From assembly GCF_039652615.1 (NCBI RefSeq), contig NZ_JBDJAC010000009.1, positions 1 through 64,000 on the forward strand: a DNA stretch of 64,000 nucleotides, in the 5' to 3' direction. The notes below the pieces were generated by a model. It had not been told where the DNA came from and searched no databases. It worked only from the letters and a program-made list of their open reading frames with translations. Every line of letters begins with the position of its first letter. Position 1 is the stretch's first letter. Made by a program: the position numbers and the translations under genes. The DNA comes from Fulvimarina sp039652615. Lineage in GTDB: Bacteria > Pseudomonadota > Alphaproteobacteria > Rhizobiales > Rhizobiaceae. This document shows, piece by piece, positions 42,738-51,815 of the stretch.

Positions 42738-43622
42738 CTACCGCGTCTCGCCGTCCGAAAAGGCCTTCGCGATCTTGCCCGGCCGGGTCAGCCAGATCTC
42801 GTCACGGTGATCCACGATGTGCCGGAGTGCACGCTTCAGGGCCCTGAGGCGGAAGGGCTGGCCTGAAATATACGGGTGGAGCGCGATGCTCATCACCGCC
42901 GGCGCCGTCTCGGAGGCCTCCAGCATCTCGTCGAACTGCGCGACGATCATATCGGCGAATTCGTCAGCGCCCGTATATCTGGCGGTGATCGCCGGAATAT
43001 CGTTGATCTCGTGGCTGTAGGGCACAGACAGAATGCGTCCGCCGTCGCGCGTCGTCATCCATGTCGGCTGATCGTCGTGGCACCAGTCGAGACAATAGGC
43101 ATAGCCTTCCTTTTGCAGGAGATCGATCGAGACCTCGCTCTGGGAAATCCAGGGCGCCAGCCAACCGGCTGGAAGCACGCCCTCGCGCGCTCTGAAGATC
43201 TCGCTTGCCTCGGAAATCAGCGCCCGTTCCTCGACTTCGCCCATCACACCCTGACGCTCGGCATTGGTGCGCCCATGGGCGACGATCTCGTCGCCGCGCT
43301 CGCGAAAGGCCTCGATCAGGCCCGGACAATCCTCGTAGACGCAGGAATTGGGCAGAAGCGCGAGCGGCATATCGAGGGCGTCGAAGAATGCCTTCATACG
43401 CCAGACACCCACACGATTTCCCCAGTCGCGCCAGGCATGATTGAGGACGTCGGGATGCTGCTGCCTGGGCGCGAGTGCCGCCCCGTCGCCCTCTCCGAAC
43501 GAGAAGGTCTCGATGTTGAGCGCCACGTAGACGGCAAGCCGCTTGCCGTTCGGCCAGTCGAAAACCGGGCGGTCTGGCAAGGCCGAATAGGGATAGCGAT
43601 CGTGGTCGCGGGTCGATGTCAT
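42738..43622 (-). CDS. NodB-type polysaccharide deacetylase family protein (PuuE-like)
   Basis: 294 residues. The carbohydrate esterase 4/NodB core appears as VYVALNIETFSFGEGDG, NSCVYEDCPGLIEAFRERGDEIVAHGRTNAERQG and APWISQSEVSIDLLQKEGYAYCLDWCHDDQP. The N-terminal PYSALPDRPVFDWPNGKRLAVYVALN resembles cofactor-free allantoinases (PuuE) and cyclic amide hydrolases more than chitin deacetylases, and there is no signal peptide, so a cytosolic purine or amide substrate is plausible. Start 43622 (MTSTRDHD). Confidence 0.88.
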   Translation of the reverse strand: MTSTRDHDRYPYSALPDRPVFDWPNGKRLAVYVALNIETFSFGEGDGAALAPRQQHPDVLNHAWRDWGNRVGVWRMKAFFDALDMPLALLPNSCVYEDCPGLIEAFRERGDEIVAHGRTNAERQGVMGEVEERALISEASEIFRAREGVLPAGWLAPWISQSEVSIDLLQKEGYAYCLDWCHDDQPTWMTTRDGGRILSVPYSHEINDIPAITARYTGADEFADMIVAQFDEMLEASETAPAVMSIALHPYISGQPFRLRALKRALRHIVDHRDEIWLTRPGKIAKAFSDGETR

Positions 43623-43702
43623 GGGTTCACCGGAACGGATTGGAGGTCTCGTTTCAGGCGAAGTAGGGCACCAGACGAAAAAGTGGGTACGGCGCGTGCG
43701 CT

Positions 43703-44437
43703 TCAGACGCGGCCGAGATAATCCTTCTCGAAATCGGTCGGAAGCAGAAATGCGATGAATGCAAGAAAGGCGGCAATCCCCGCCGGCACATAGAAGGAGA
43801 TCGTCGGATGTTCGATCTGCAGAAACGAGCCGCCGATCGCGCCGGAGAGCATTCCAATCCAGGGCACCACGTGAAGGAGAAAGGTGAAATCCCCTTTGCC
43901 CACGGCCAGACGCCCAAGCCCCTTGCCGAAGCGTGATAGCGCACCCGTCACGTAAGTCAGGCTCACCGGATGGCCCGCAACGCTCTCGACCGCCGAATTG
44001 AGCGCGCCCATCGCCAGTACGGCTGGCACCAGGGCGAAGACCATATGCGCGCCGTGGAACAGCATGCCGCTTGCCGCGAGAAGACAACCGACGAAGATGA
44101 GAAGCGGCGAGATCCGATAACCCGCAAGATGCACGATACTGGCACCGAGCGCGTTTCCAAGAACGAAGACCCCGAGTATCATTGCAAGGCGCGCCGCATC
44201 GACATAACGCGCTTCGGCAAACGCGATCGCGAAGCGCGTCGTGTTTCCGCTCATGAAGGAGATGAAGTCCCCGGCTGAAAGAAAGCCGATCGCGTCGGTC
44301 ATCCCGGCCAGCAGCGAGACGGCGAAGGCAAAGGCGAAACCGACGAGAGCGCCACGCGCTCCGCGCTTCTCCGACAGCGCCTGCTGAAAATCGCTCTCGG
44401 AGACCTTGAACGAGCCCTGGTCCTTTCGCTCCGTCAT
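43703..44437 (-). CDS. DUF1275 (YoaK) family membrane protein
   Basis: 244 residues with six TM helices after a ~30-residue cytosolic N-terminus. AGMTDAIGFLSAGDFISFMSGNTTRFAIAFAE and LNSAVESVAGHPVSLTYVTGALSRFGKGL are the two conserved DUF1275 blocks. Function unknown. The ATG overlaps the stop of a 37-residue upstream frame (ATGA), and the deacetylase gene follows 80 bp downstream on the same strand. Confidence 0.9.
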   Translation of the reverse strand: MTERKDQGSFKVSESDFQQALSEKRGARGALVGFAFAFAVSLLAGMTDAIGFLSAGDFISFMSGNTTRFAIAFAEARYVDAARLAMILGVFVLGNALGASIVHLAGYRISPLLIFVGCLLAASGMLFHGAHMVFALVPAVLAMGALNSAVESVAGHPVSLTYVTGALSRFGKGLGRLAVGKGDFTFLLHVVPWIGMLSGAIGGSFLQIEHPTISFYVPAGIAAFLAFIAFLLPTDFEKDYLGRV

Positions 44438-44547
44438 CGGATCACCCGCCCAGCGCCGTCCTGCAACGGCATCACGCGCCAGGCGAAGATCCGGCGTCCG
44501 GGACACATCCAATGCGGTTCGCAGGTGTGGTTTCGGGCGGTCGTCAT
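44434..44547 (-). CDS. possible 37-residue leader peptide coupled to the DUF1275 gene
   Basis: Starts MTTARNHTCEPHWMCPGRR, is rich in His, Cys, Trp and Arg, and ends with a TGA that overlaps the DUF1275 ATG. Third-position GC is high, as in real genes of this genome, but there is no family match and only a weak GAG upstream. It could be a translational coupling leader or chance. The remaining 44548-44819 interval shows no other gene. Confidence 0.3.
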   Translation of the reverse strand: MTTARNHTCEPHWMCPGRRIFAWRVMPLQDGAGRVIR

Positions 44548-44819
44548 GGGGTCTCGGCTATTGTCTCGGTGATGCCAGCATAGAGGATAGCCCATAAGCG
44601 CAGGTTTCAGAGAGTTGCGGCGGCGCAACGAATGGCAGCGAATCCCATCTGTGCGAAGCCCAGTGAAGACATGCCGCGAACACCTGCGATAGAAAGGCTG
44701 AACCTTATCGACCTGACGAAACAGGCCGATGATCAGATTGCGCGGGGTGTGCCCGACAGCTTCGCGACAGGCGGCTGCGAGAGGGAAGCGCCCGTCTTGC
44801 GACGCGAACGGATGCGCCA

Positions 44820-45263
44820 ATGTCTGACATGTTTCTTCCCTTGAAGCGCTACTTTCAGTTCTCCGGCCGCTCGCGGCGCCGTGAATACTGGCTCTTCATG
44901 CTCTTGCTCATCATCGGCTCGTTCGTTTTCGGTTTTCTCGACATCGCGCTCGGCCTCGGTGGCGATGTGGTGACCTCGACGGGAGACGTCCAAGGTGAGT
45001 TCTCCGCAAGCGCGGAGGCCAATGGCGGCGTTCTCACCCTGTTGTGGTCACTCGCGACCCTGATACCCACTCTTTCGGTGGCGGTCCGACGTCTGCACGA
45101 CACCGATCGACGTGGCTGGTGGCTGCTGATCGGGATCATTCCACTGATCGGCACGATCGTTCTGATCGTCTTCTTCTGTCTCCGTGGCACCAGCGGGCCC
45201 AACCGCTTCGGCTCAGATCCGAAAGGCTTGAGCGAGGAAGAGGCGGCGGACGTCTTTTCCTGA
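44820..45263 (+). CDS. DUF805 family inner-membrane protein
   Basis: 147 residues with three or four TM helices. The family start MFLPLKRYFQFSGRSRRREYWLFMLL and the VRRLHDTDRRGWWLLIGIIPLIGTIVLI block, ending GTSGPNRFGSDP, are diagnostic. Function unknown (some relatives are linked to osmotic or stress response). It converges on bolA with 11 bp between stops. Confidence 0.93.
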   Translation: MSDMFLPLKRYFQFSGRSRRREYWLFMLLLIIGSFVFGFLDIALGLGGDVVTSTGDVQGEFSASAEANGGVLTLLWSLATLIPTLSVAVRRLHDTDRRGWWLLIGIIPLIGTIVLIVFFCLRGTSGPNRFGSDPKGLSEEEAADVFS

Positions 45264-45274
45264 GCCGAGCCTTC

Positions 45275-45583
45275 TTACGCTCCGCGACGGCCCGGCTCTC
45301 CGGGTGCCCTTGCCTCGATCGCCAGCGCGTGAACGCCGGCATTCAGTTCGTCGGCAAGCAGCTTGTTGATCGCCCGCTGGCGATTGATCCGGCTTTCGCC
45401 CTCGAACTGAGCCGAGACGATCTGAACCCGGAAATGGGTCTCTCCCGAACCATCGAAGGCTTCATGATGCTCGCTGCCGGCATGGTGATGGCCGGCGTGA
45501 AGATGGCTTTCGTCGATCACGTTGAGGCTTTCCGGTGAGAACCGGTCGCGCAGCTTCGTTTCGATTGCGGCTTTGACGGTCAT
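45275..45583 (-). CDS. bolA: BolA family protein
   Basis: 102 residues with the KH-like BolA fold: IETKLRDRFSPESLNVIDESHLHAGHH, ETHFRVQIVSAQFEGESRINRQRAINKLL, and a conserved His in VHALAIEA. A His-rich insert (HAGHHHAGSEHHEAF) lies in the loop that binds iron-sulfur partners. BolA proteins pair with monothiol glutaredoxins in Fe-S and iron signalling. GGAAGGCGAG precedes the ATG at 45583. It diverges from the J-domain gene, a pairing seen in other rhizobia. Confidence 0.94.
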   Translation of the reverse strand: MTVKAAIETKLRDRFSPESLNVIDESHLHAGHHHAGSEHHEAFDGSGETHFRVQIVSAQFEGESRINRQRAINKLLADELNAGVHALAIEARAPGEPGRRGA

Positions 45584-45779
45584 GGTCTCGCCTTCCTGTT
45601 CTGACTTCTGGTCCCTGATACCGATCCCGCCGCATCCTCCGTCCCGCCTCACTCCAAGTCGAGGCGGTATGGATGGCGGATCGTCGTCGGCAGGTCCGTT
45701 CCAACCGTCCTCTCTTCAGGGCATTTTCCGATCTGTCAATTCTTGTTCGTCAGCATTTGAAGCCCCATAATCCCCCGCG

Positions 45780-46385
45780 ATGAAACTCGACTCCAAATAT
45801 TTCGACACGATCAGGGTGAAGCGCCGCAGTGCCGGCGGCGCCAAGCCCAAACCCCAGACGCCTGAGTGCGCCTGGGAAGGTTGCGACAAGCCGGGCCTGC
45901 ACAAGGCGCCGATGGGTCGCGATCACGAGGGCGAATACCTCAATTTCTGCGTTGACCATGTCCGGCAGTACAACAAGAGCTACAACTACTTCTCCGGGCT
46001 CGGCGACGACGATATTCGCAAATATCTCAAGGACTCGCTGACGGGTCATCGTCCGACCTATCCGATGGGGCACAACTCCTCCTCGCCAAACGCCACGCGC
46101 ACCCGCCGCCGCAAGCGCGGCGAGCCGTTCGACTGGGCGAGCGCCGAGGCGGATGCGGCTCAGGGACGCACGGAGGCACGCCGGCGCGTCCGTCCGCTGG
46201 AGCAAAAGGCGCTCGAAACGCTGAACCTTCAGACGAACGCCACCGGCGAGGATGTGCGCGTGCGCTACAAGGAGCTGGTGAAACAGCTCCATCCGGACGC
46301 CAATGGCGGCGATCGCGGCCATGAGGATCGGCTGCGGGACGTCATCCAGGCCTACAAGCTGCTGAAGCAGGCCGGCTTCTGCTGA
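45780..46385 (+). CDS. J-domain (DnaJ-like) molecular chaperone
   Basis: 201 residues. The N-terminal two-thirds is specific to this alphaproteobacterial family: CAWEGCDKPGLHKAP (possible zinc-binding Cys pair, with a further Cys in LNFCVDHVRQYNKSYNYF), then a basic linker RTRRRKRGEPFDWASAEAD. The C-terminal ~60 residues are a J-domain with HPD in VKQLHPDANGGD, so it should stimulate DnaK. It stands 252 bp before cobS on the same strand. Confidence 0.92.
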   Translation: MKLDSKYFDTIRVKRRSAGGAKPKPQTPECAWEGCDKPGLHKAPMGRDHEGEYLNFCVDHVRQYNKSYNYFSGLGDDDIRKYLKDSLTGHRPTYPMGHNSSSPNATRTRRRKRGEPFDWASAEADAAQGRTEARRRVRPLEQKALETLNLQTNATGEDVRVRYKELVKQLHPDANGGDRGHEDRLRDVIQAYKLLKQAGFC

Positions 46386-46637
46386 CGGCGCCACTTCCAA
46401 ACCTCGACCGCCCTTTCACGGGACGAGATCAGCGAATTGGTCGCATCTCGTCCCTGAATGAGGTTCCCTCCGGGCGCATCACGCGGTAATTGCGTTCGGG
46501 AAACGGAAAGCGGCGTAGACGGTACCCTGTTCGATCATGAACGGAAAACCAGATACCCAGGCCCGCACCAAACGATCAGACAGGATACAGAACCGGCCGC
46601 GTCATCAGGATCGTCACGCCGGTTTTCAGGAGGCAAG

Positions 46638-47642
46638 ATGAGTGCAGTGGAAAAGATGAGCGCGCCGAACGAGGCCGCGGCCCCTCTCCCGGACACCACG
46701 ATCTCCGTCCGCGATACCTTCGGCTTCGAAAGCGACTTGACCGTGCCGGCCTTCTCCAAGGCCGATTCCCACGTTCCGGAAATCGATCCCGACTATATCT
46801 TCGACAAGCCGACGACGCTTGCGATCCTTGCAGGCTTTGCTCGCAATCGCCGCGTCATGGTGTCCGGCTATCACGGCACGGGCAAATCGACCCATATCGA
46901 ACAGGTGGCGGCCCGGCTGAACTGGCCTTGCGTGCGCGTCAATCTCGACAGCCATGTCAGCCGTATAGATCTCGTCGGCAAGGACGCGATCACCGTGCGC
47001 GACGGCATGCAGGTCACCGAATTTCGGGATGGTATTCTGCCCTGGGCCTATCAGAACAATGTCGCGCTGGTTTTCGACGAATATGACGCCGGTCGTCCCG
47101 ACGTGATGTTCGTCATCCAGCGTGTATTGGAGTCGTCGGGCCGCCTGACGCTGCTAGACCAGAGCCGCGTCATCCGTCCGCACCCAGCCTTCCGCCTCTT
47201 CGCGACCGCCAATACCGTCGGCCTTGGCGATACGACGGGCCTTTATCATGGCACCCAGCAGATCAATCAGGCGCAGATGGACCGGTGGTCGATCGTCACG
47301 ACGCTCAACTATCTGCCGCACGACAACGAGGTCGAAATCGTCCTTTCCAAGGTGAAGGACTGGCAGAACGACGAAGGCCGCCAGACCGTCTCGCGCATGG
47401 TGCGTGTTGCCGATCTCACTCGCGCCGCCTTCATCAACGGCGATCTCTCAACCGTCATGAGCCCGCGCACGGTCATCACCTGGGCGGAGAACGCCGAGAT
47501 CTTCGGCGATATCGGCATGGCGTTCCGCCTCACCTTCCTCAACAAGTGCGACGACCTCGAGCGTTCGCTGGTCGCTGAATTCTATCAGCGCGCCTTCGGC
47601 AAGGACCTGCCGGACAGCGCCGCGAATCTCGTGCTGGAATAG
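46638..47642 (+). CDS. cobS: cobaltochelatase subunit CobS (AAA ATPase)
   Basis: 334 residues. A MoxR-type AAA+ ATPase with Walker A GYHGTGKSTH, Walker B ALVFDEYDAGRPDVMF, sensor 1 FATANTVG and the arginine-finger region near the C-terminus. With CobT and CobN it inserts Co2+ into hydrogenobyrinate diamide during aerobic B12 synthesis. AGGAGG lies five bases before ATG 46638, one of the best ribosome sites in the window, which overrules the longer upstream frame. cobT is not adjacent but 4.2 kb downstream. Confidence 0.96.
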   Translation: MSAVEKMSAPNEAAAPLPDTTISVRDTFGFESDLTVPAFSKADSHVPEIDPDYIFDKPTTLAILAGFARNRRVMVSGYHGTGKSTHIEQVAARLNWPCVRVNLDSHVSRIDLVGKDAITVRDGMQVTEFRDGILPWAYQNNVALVFDEYDAGRPDVMFVIQRVLESSGRLTLLDQSRVIRPHPAFRLFATANTVGLGDTTGLYHGTQQINQAQMDRWSIVTTLNYLPHDNEVEIVLSKVKDWQNDEGRQTVSRMVRVADLTRAAFINGDLSTVMSPRTVITWAENAEIFGDIGMAFRLTFLNKCDDLERSLVAEFYQRAFGKDLPDSAANLVLE

Positions 47643-47655
47643 GCTTCCGGTTGAT

Positions 47656-47684
47656 CGGTTCGAGGTTCAGATAATCTCGAACCG
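47656..47684. terminator. hairpin between convergent cobS and ade
   Basis: A 9-bp perfect stem cggttcgag (47656-47664)/ctcgaaccg (47676-47684) with an 11-base loop, overlapping the ade stop codon. No T-run follows on either side, so it may need Rho or act in mRNA protection. Confidence 0.4.
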
Positions 47685-49361
47685 CTCGACATCGACGAGA
47701 CCGCAATCCGTGATCTTGAGAGCCGGGATCACGGGAAGCGCCAGGAAAGCGAGCTGCAAGAACGGCTCATCCAGCGTTACGCCGAGGCTCTTGGCTGCCG
47801 CGCGGAGCGCAACGAGGCTCTCATGTACCGTTTCGAAGGATTCGAGTGACATGAGGCCCGCGACGGGGAGCGCCAGTTCGGCGAGAATTTTTCCCTCATC
47901 CGCAACGACAAATCCCCCCTCGATCTCCGAGAGCCGCCTGGCTGCAAGCGCCATATGCTCATAGTCTGCACCGACGACCGCGATATTGTGGTGGTCGTGG
48001 CAGACGGTTGAGGCGATCGCCCCCTTCTTCAGACCAAAGCCGCGCACGAAGCCGGTCGCGATATTTCCGTTCACGCCGTGGCGCTCGACGATCGCGATAC
48101 GAATGAGATCGCGCGCCGTGTCGGGATGCTTGTCGCCATCGACCGGGACGATCTCCTCGCGCAGATGCTCGGTGATGATCTTGCCTTCGAGAATACCGAT
48201 GACATGGGTTTCCGCCGTGTTGCCGGACACCCGGAAGTCGGCAGCGGAGACGTCGCGCGCCTTGACCGAGTTGCGCCCGATTGGCGGAACGGTTTCACGG
48301 AGTTCAAAGGCCGTATCGTCGACGACCCGCCCGCCGCTCAGCACCAGCTTCGCGTTGCATCCCTCAAGACTGTCGAGTGCGACGATATCAGCCCTGAGGC
48401 CCGGCGCGATCAGGCCGCGATCCTTGAGACCGAAGGCTTCGGCGGCCGACAGCGACGCCGCGCGATAGGCGGCAAGCGGCGGCGTTCCGAGCGCAATCAG
48501 CTGGCGGATCATATAGTCGAGATGGCCGTGCTCGCCGATATCGAGCGGATTTCGATCGTCGGTGCAGAGGCACATATACGGCGCCGTCAGTTCGGTCAGC
48601 ACCGGCTGCAACGCGTGGAGGTCCTTGCTCACCGAACCTTCGCGGATGAGAACGCGCATGCCCTTGCGCAGTTTTTCCAGCGCTTCCTCGGCAGTCGTCG
48701 CCTCGTGTTCGGTACGGATACCCGCGGCGATATAGGCATTGAGGTCGCGCCCGGACAGCTGCGGGCAGTGTCCGTCGATATGGCCGTTTTCAAAGAGGCG
48801 AAGCTTCGCCATCGCGCGTGGATCGCGATGGATCACGCCCGGATAGTTCATGAACTCCGCTAGCCCGATCGCCGAGGGATGCCCCATGACATTCGCCAGC
48901 TCCGCCGCCTCGATCCGTGCGCCCGATGTTTCCATGTCGGTGGAGGGCACGCAGCTCGACAACTGCACCTTGAGATCCATCACTAGATGGCGGCTGGCTT
49001 CCTGAAAATAGCGAATGCCATCGAGACCGATGACGTTCGCGATTTCGTGCGGATCGCAAATCGCGGTCGTGATACCGCGCGGTGTCACCAGGCGGTCGAA
49101 CTCGAAGGGCGTAACGAGACTGCTCTCGATATGAAGGTGCGTATCGATGAAGCCGGGCACGAGTGTGAGGCCCGTGACATCAATGACCTCATTCGCCTCG
49201 TAGTCGCCGATACCGGCGATGCGGGAACCGCAGATCGCGACATCGCCCTCGATAAACGTCCCGGTAACGAGGTCGAAAATCCGCCCGCCGCTGAGTTTCA
49301 GGTCGGCAGGCTCGTCGCCGCGTGCCTGGGCGATCCGCCGTTCGAGTTCGTCACCTGCCAT
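47667..49361 (-). CDS. ade: adenine deaminase
   Basis: 564 residues of the amidohydrolase superfamily that convert adenine to hypoxanthine in purine salvage. Metal ligands are in GFIDTHLHIESS; the C-terminal domain shows VCHDHHNIAVVG and a conserved LPVAGLMS. Length and both domains fit Ade of bacteria. It forms a - strand pair with the dehydrogenase 113 bp upstream, between cobS and cobT. Confidence 0.96.
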   Translation of the reverse strand: MAGDELERRIAQARGDEPADLKLSGGRIFDLVTGTFIEGDVAICGSRIAGIGDYEANEVIDVTGLTLVPGFIDTHLHIESSLVTPFEFDRLVTPRGITTAICDPHEIANVIGLDGIRYFQEASRHLVMDLKVQLSSCVPSTDMETSGARIEAAELANVMGHPSAIGLAEFMNYPGVIHRDPRAMAKLRLFENGHIDGHCPQLSGRDLNAYIAAGIRTEHEATTAEEALEKLRKGMRVLIREGSVSKDLHALQPVLTELTAPYMCLCTDDRNPLDIGEHGHLDYMIRQLIALGTPPLAAYRAASLSAAEAFGLKDRGLIAPGLRADIVALDSLEGCNAKLVLSGGRVVDDTAFELRETVPPIGRNSVKARDVSAADFRVSGNTAETHVIGILEGKIITEHLREEIVPVDGDKHPDTARDLIRIAIVERHGVNGNIATGFVRGFGLKKGAIASTVCHDHHNIAVVGADYEHMALAARRLSEIEGGFVVADEGKILAELALPVAGLMSLESFETVHESLVALRAAAKSLGVTLDEPFLQLAFLALPVIPALKITDCGLVDVERFEII

Positions 49362-49474
49362 TTTGCTACCTTATCAAACGGCCTTCGCGGCCTCGGCCTT
49401 GAGCGGTACACCGTTCTCGATGGCAATGGTACGCCGTAAACGCGCGATTTGAAAAAGCACCACCTGACCAGATG

Positions 49475-50332
49475 TCAGCCGTAGAGCTTTCTCAGCGCCG
49501 TCATGTTGTCCTTGCCATAACCTTCCGAGATCGCCCGCTGTATGCTCTCGCGAACATGGCCGATCAGCGGCGAGTTGCTCTCGCCGGAGACGGATTGAGC
49601 GTAACGGAAATCCTTCTCGATCAGCTCGATCGGGAATTTCGGATCGTAATCGCCCTTCATCATCGATCCGGTGAGATACCCGAAATTCGGCGCCCAGATC
49701 GCCGTTTCCGAGATCGCGTCCACCGCCGTTTTCGTGTCGGTCTCGGACCGGTCGAGCATGGCGGTGATCTCCGCCCAGGCCGCGACATTGATGCCGAGAA
49801 GCGCATTGGTGGCGAGCTTCACGCGGGCACCATCGCCCCATTTGCCCACGCGCGGAAAAGCCTTTCCAAGGGGCTTCAGAGACGGCTCGACCTTGCCGAT
49901 CCCATCGTCCTCGCCTGCGAGAAAGAAGACCAGACCAGCGTTTTCGGCCTGCGGCAGGGTGCCCGAGACAGGTGCCTCGACGAAATCGACGCCGGCATCT
50001 TTCATATGCTGGCCAAGCTCGGCGGCCCAGCCTGGCGTGAGCGTCGAGATTTCGACGGCGGCCTTGCCCTGATCCATGCCGGCGAGCGCGCCATTGTCGG
50101 GGTTCAGCCAGATCTCGCGTGAGGCTTCGTCGTCAGCCACCATCGCCATGACGATGTCGGCCATTTTCGCGGCGTCCCGCGGGGTGTCAGCACGTTTCGC
50201 GCCGGCCGCGACAAGCGGCTCGGTCTTCTCCGCACTGCGGTTCCAGACGATGATGTCGTTGCCCGCATCAAGAAGGTTCTTCGCGATGCGCGAACCCATC
50301 GCGCCAAGACCGAGAAAAGCAATCGTCTTCAT
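49475..50332 (-). CDS. NAD(P)-dependent beta-hydroxyacid dehydrogenase
   Basis: 285 residues of the 3-hydroxyisobutyrate dehydrogenase superfamily. The Rossmann motif GLGAMGSRIAKNLL opens the protein; VEAPVSGTLPQAENAGL is the substrate-binding loop, and the catalytic Lys lies in VKLATNALLGIN, where the usual Asn/Asp context is conserved. The dinucleotide Arg in WNRSAEK favours NADP(H). Succinic-semialdehyde or glyoxylate reductases are alternatives. GGGACATCC precedes ATG 50332. Confidence 0.92.
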   Translation of the reverse strand: MKTIAFLGLGAMGSRIAKNLLDAGNDIIVWNRSAEKTEPLVAAGAKRADTPRDAAKMADIVMAMVADDEASREIWLNPDNGALAGMDQGKAAVEISTLTPGWAAELGQHMKDAGVDFVEAPVSGTLPQAENAGLVFFLAGEDDGIGKVEPSLKPLGKAFPRVGKWGDGARVKLATNALLGINVAAWAEITAMLDRSETDTKTAVDAISETAIWAPNFGYLTGSMMKGDYDPKFPIELIEKDFRYAQSVSGESNSPLIGHVRESIQRAISEGYGKDNMTALRKLYG

Positions 50333-50480
50333 AGGATGTCCCTTCATTCCTTAAGCCAGGCCGAACCCAACCCGGCTTTGGTGGCTGAACGCGGACATGA
50401 TGCCGGAGTTTCCAGACGCGTTTTGTGAACGGTCAGGTCACACTCGATGTGGGAGGATGGGAGCAGTGGTCGAAACCGCG

Positions 50481-51524
50481 TTACGAGGCGGCCGAGACGA
50501 CGCGGTTACGTCCCCGGGATTTCGCCTCGTACAGGCGCTTGTCGGCAATGTTCATGATCTTGCGCATATCCCTGCCATCGTCCGGGATTGACGCAACCCC
50601 GATGCTGGTCGTGAACCTGATCGTATGGCCGTTCGCGTTCAGCTCGGCCGCCTCGACGATACGGCGCAATTTTTCCGCCGCGCGAACAGCGTCGCCGTGA
50701 GAGGTATCGTGCAGCAGCACGCAAAATTCCTCTCCGCCATGGCGAAACGCATCGTCGTTCAAGCGGAGATTCTGGGTCAGGATCGCCGAAACCAGCTGCA
50801 GCGCGTCGTCGCCTGCCTCGTGCCCATAGGTATCGTTGATCGTCTTGAAAAAATCGAGGTCGAGAAGAAGGATGCCGCACGGGGTGCCAGATCGCAGATT
50901 GCGCGCCAATTCCTCTTCGAGCCGGCCATACAGGTAGGATCGATTGCCGAGCCCGGTCAAAGCGTCGGTATTGGCCCTTTGTCTCAGCGCCTCTTCAGCC
51001 TGGGCTCTCGAGGCTTCGTAGACATAGGAAAAACCGAAGATGCACAGCGCGACTCCGGCGACATTGAGAAGCGCGCGGCTGTTCCCGGTATCAGGGTCGT
51101 GTCCGAAGCGAAAATAGTAAAGGACCAAGGCGATAAGCAGAAACGTCACGGACATGACGCCGCCCAAAGCCCGTCCGAGCAGCATATGCGACAGGATCGG
51201 AATGAGGAGGACCCAGGCAAATACCGAGGGCGATGCCTGCGGCGTCGCGATAATGAACATCATCACGGTATTGAAGAGCGTCAGGTAGACCAGCGCCCAT
51301 ACGATGAGCCGCTTGGTCTTTTTCGTGATCGGAATCAGGCCAATCGCCAGGACGGTCATGGCGAGTTCCGCCGCCACCGCAACAAAGTTCTCATTTTGAT
51401 AGTTGAGGAAAGAAAAAGTGGCACCGAAAACGGCGGTAAAAACTAAAAGGCCGCGCAATACGACACGACGGGAAAAGTCGATCGAGTCGAACAGACTCGC
51501 AGTCCTTGACAGTTTTTGGCGCAA
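50481..51524 (-). CDS. membrane-bound diguanylate cyclase (GGDEF)
   Basis: 347 residues. Five or six TM helices (about 25-170) form an uncharacterised sensor resembling 5TM/7TM types, followed by a GGDEF domain: DALTGLGNRSYLYGRL, LDLDFFKTINDTYGHEAGDDAL and the active loop HGGEEF. The RLND five residues before it fits the inhibitory I-site RxxD, so product inhibition is expected. No EAL domain is present. The start is TTG at 51524 with GAGGG upstream; no suitable ATG exists. Confidence 0.9.
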   Translation of the reverse strand: MRQKLSRTASLFDSIDFSRRVVLRGLLVFTAVFGATFSFLNYQNENFVAVAAELAMTVLAIGLIPITKKTKRLIVWALVYLTLFNTVMMFIIATPQASPSVFAWVLLIPILSHMLLGRALGGVMSVTFLLIALVLYYFRFGHDPDTGNSRALLNVAGVALCIFGFSYVYEASRAQAEEALRQRANTDALTGLGNRSYLYGRLEEELARNLRSGTPCGILLLDLDFFKTINDTYGHEAGDDALQLVSAILTQNLRLNDDAFRHGGEEFCVLLHDTSHGDAVRAAEKLRRIVEAAELNANGHTIRFTTSIGVASIPDDGRDMRKIMNIADKRLYEAKSRGRNRVVSAAS

Positions 51525-51815
51525 TGGGGACCCTCAAACCCAATAGACCGCGCTCATAGCGGCAGGCATGTCTGTTTGTCGACATGACGCTGGGTAGCTT
51601 TTCTGAGAAATTTGGGATTATGCGTGATTCGTCTTTTTTCGTACAAACCGGTACGCCTTCGTCAGGCGCCCGACGATGCAGGGTGATCCGGGACAAAACT
51701 CGGTCGGATTTGACAGCAGAACGGCCAGCGCGAATGCGGCGTCGCGACACGGGGCATAGGAACCATCCTGATACGGCCCTTGCCCATCGGCGCAGGAACC
51801 CCTTATCTCGCTGTC

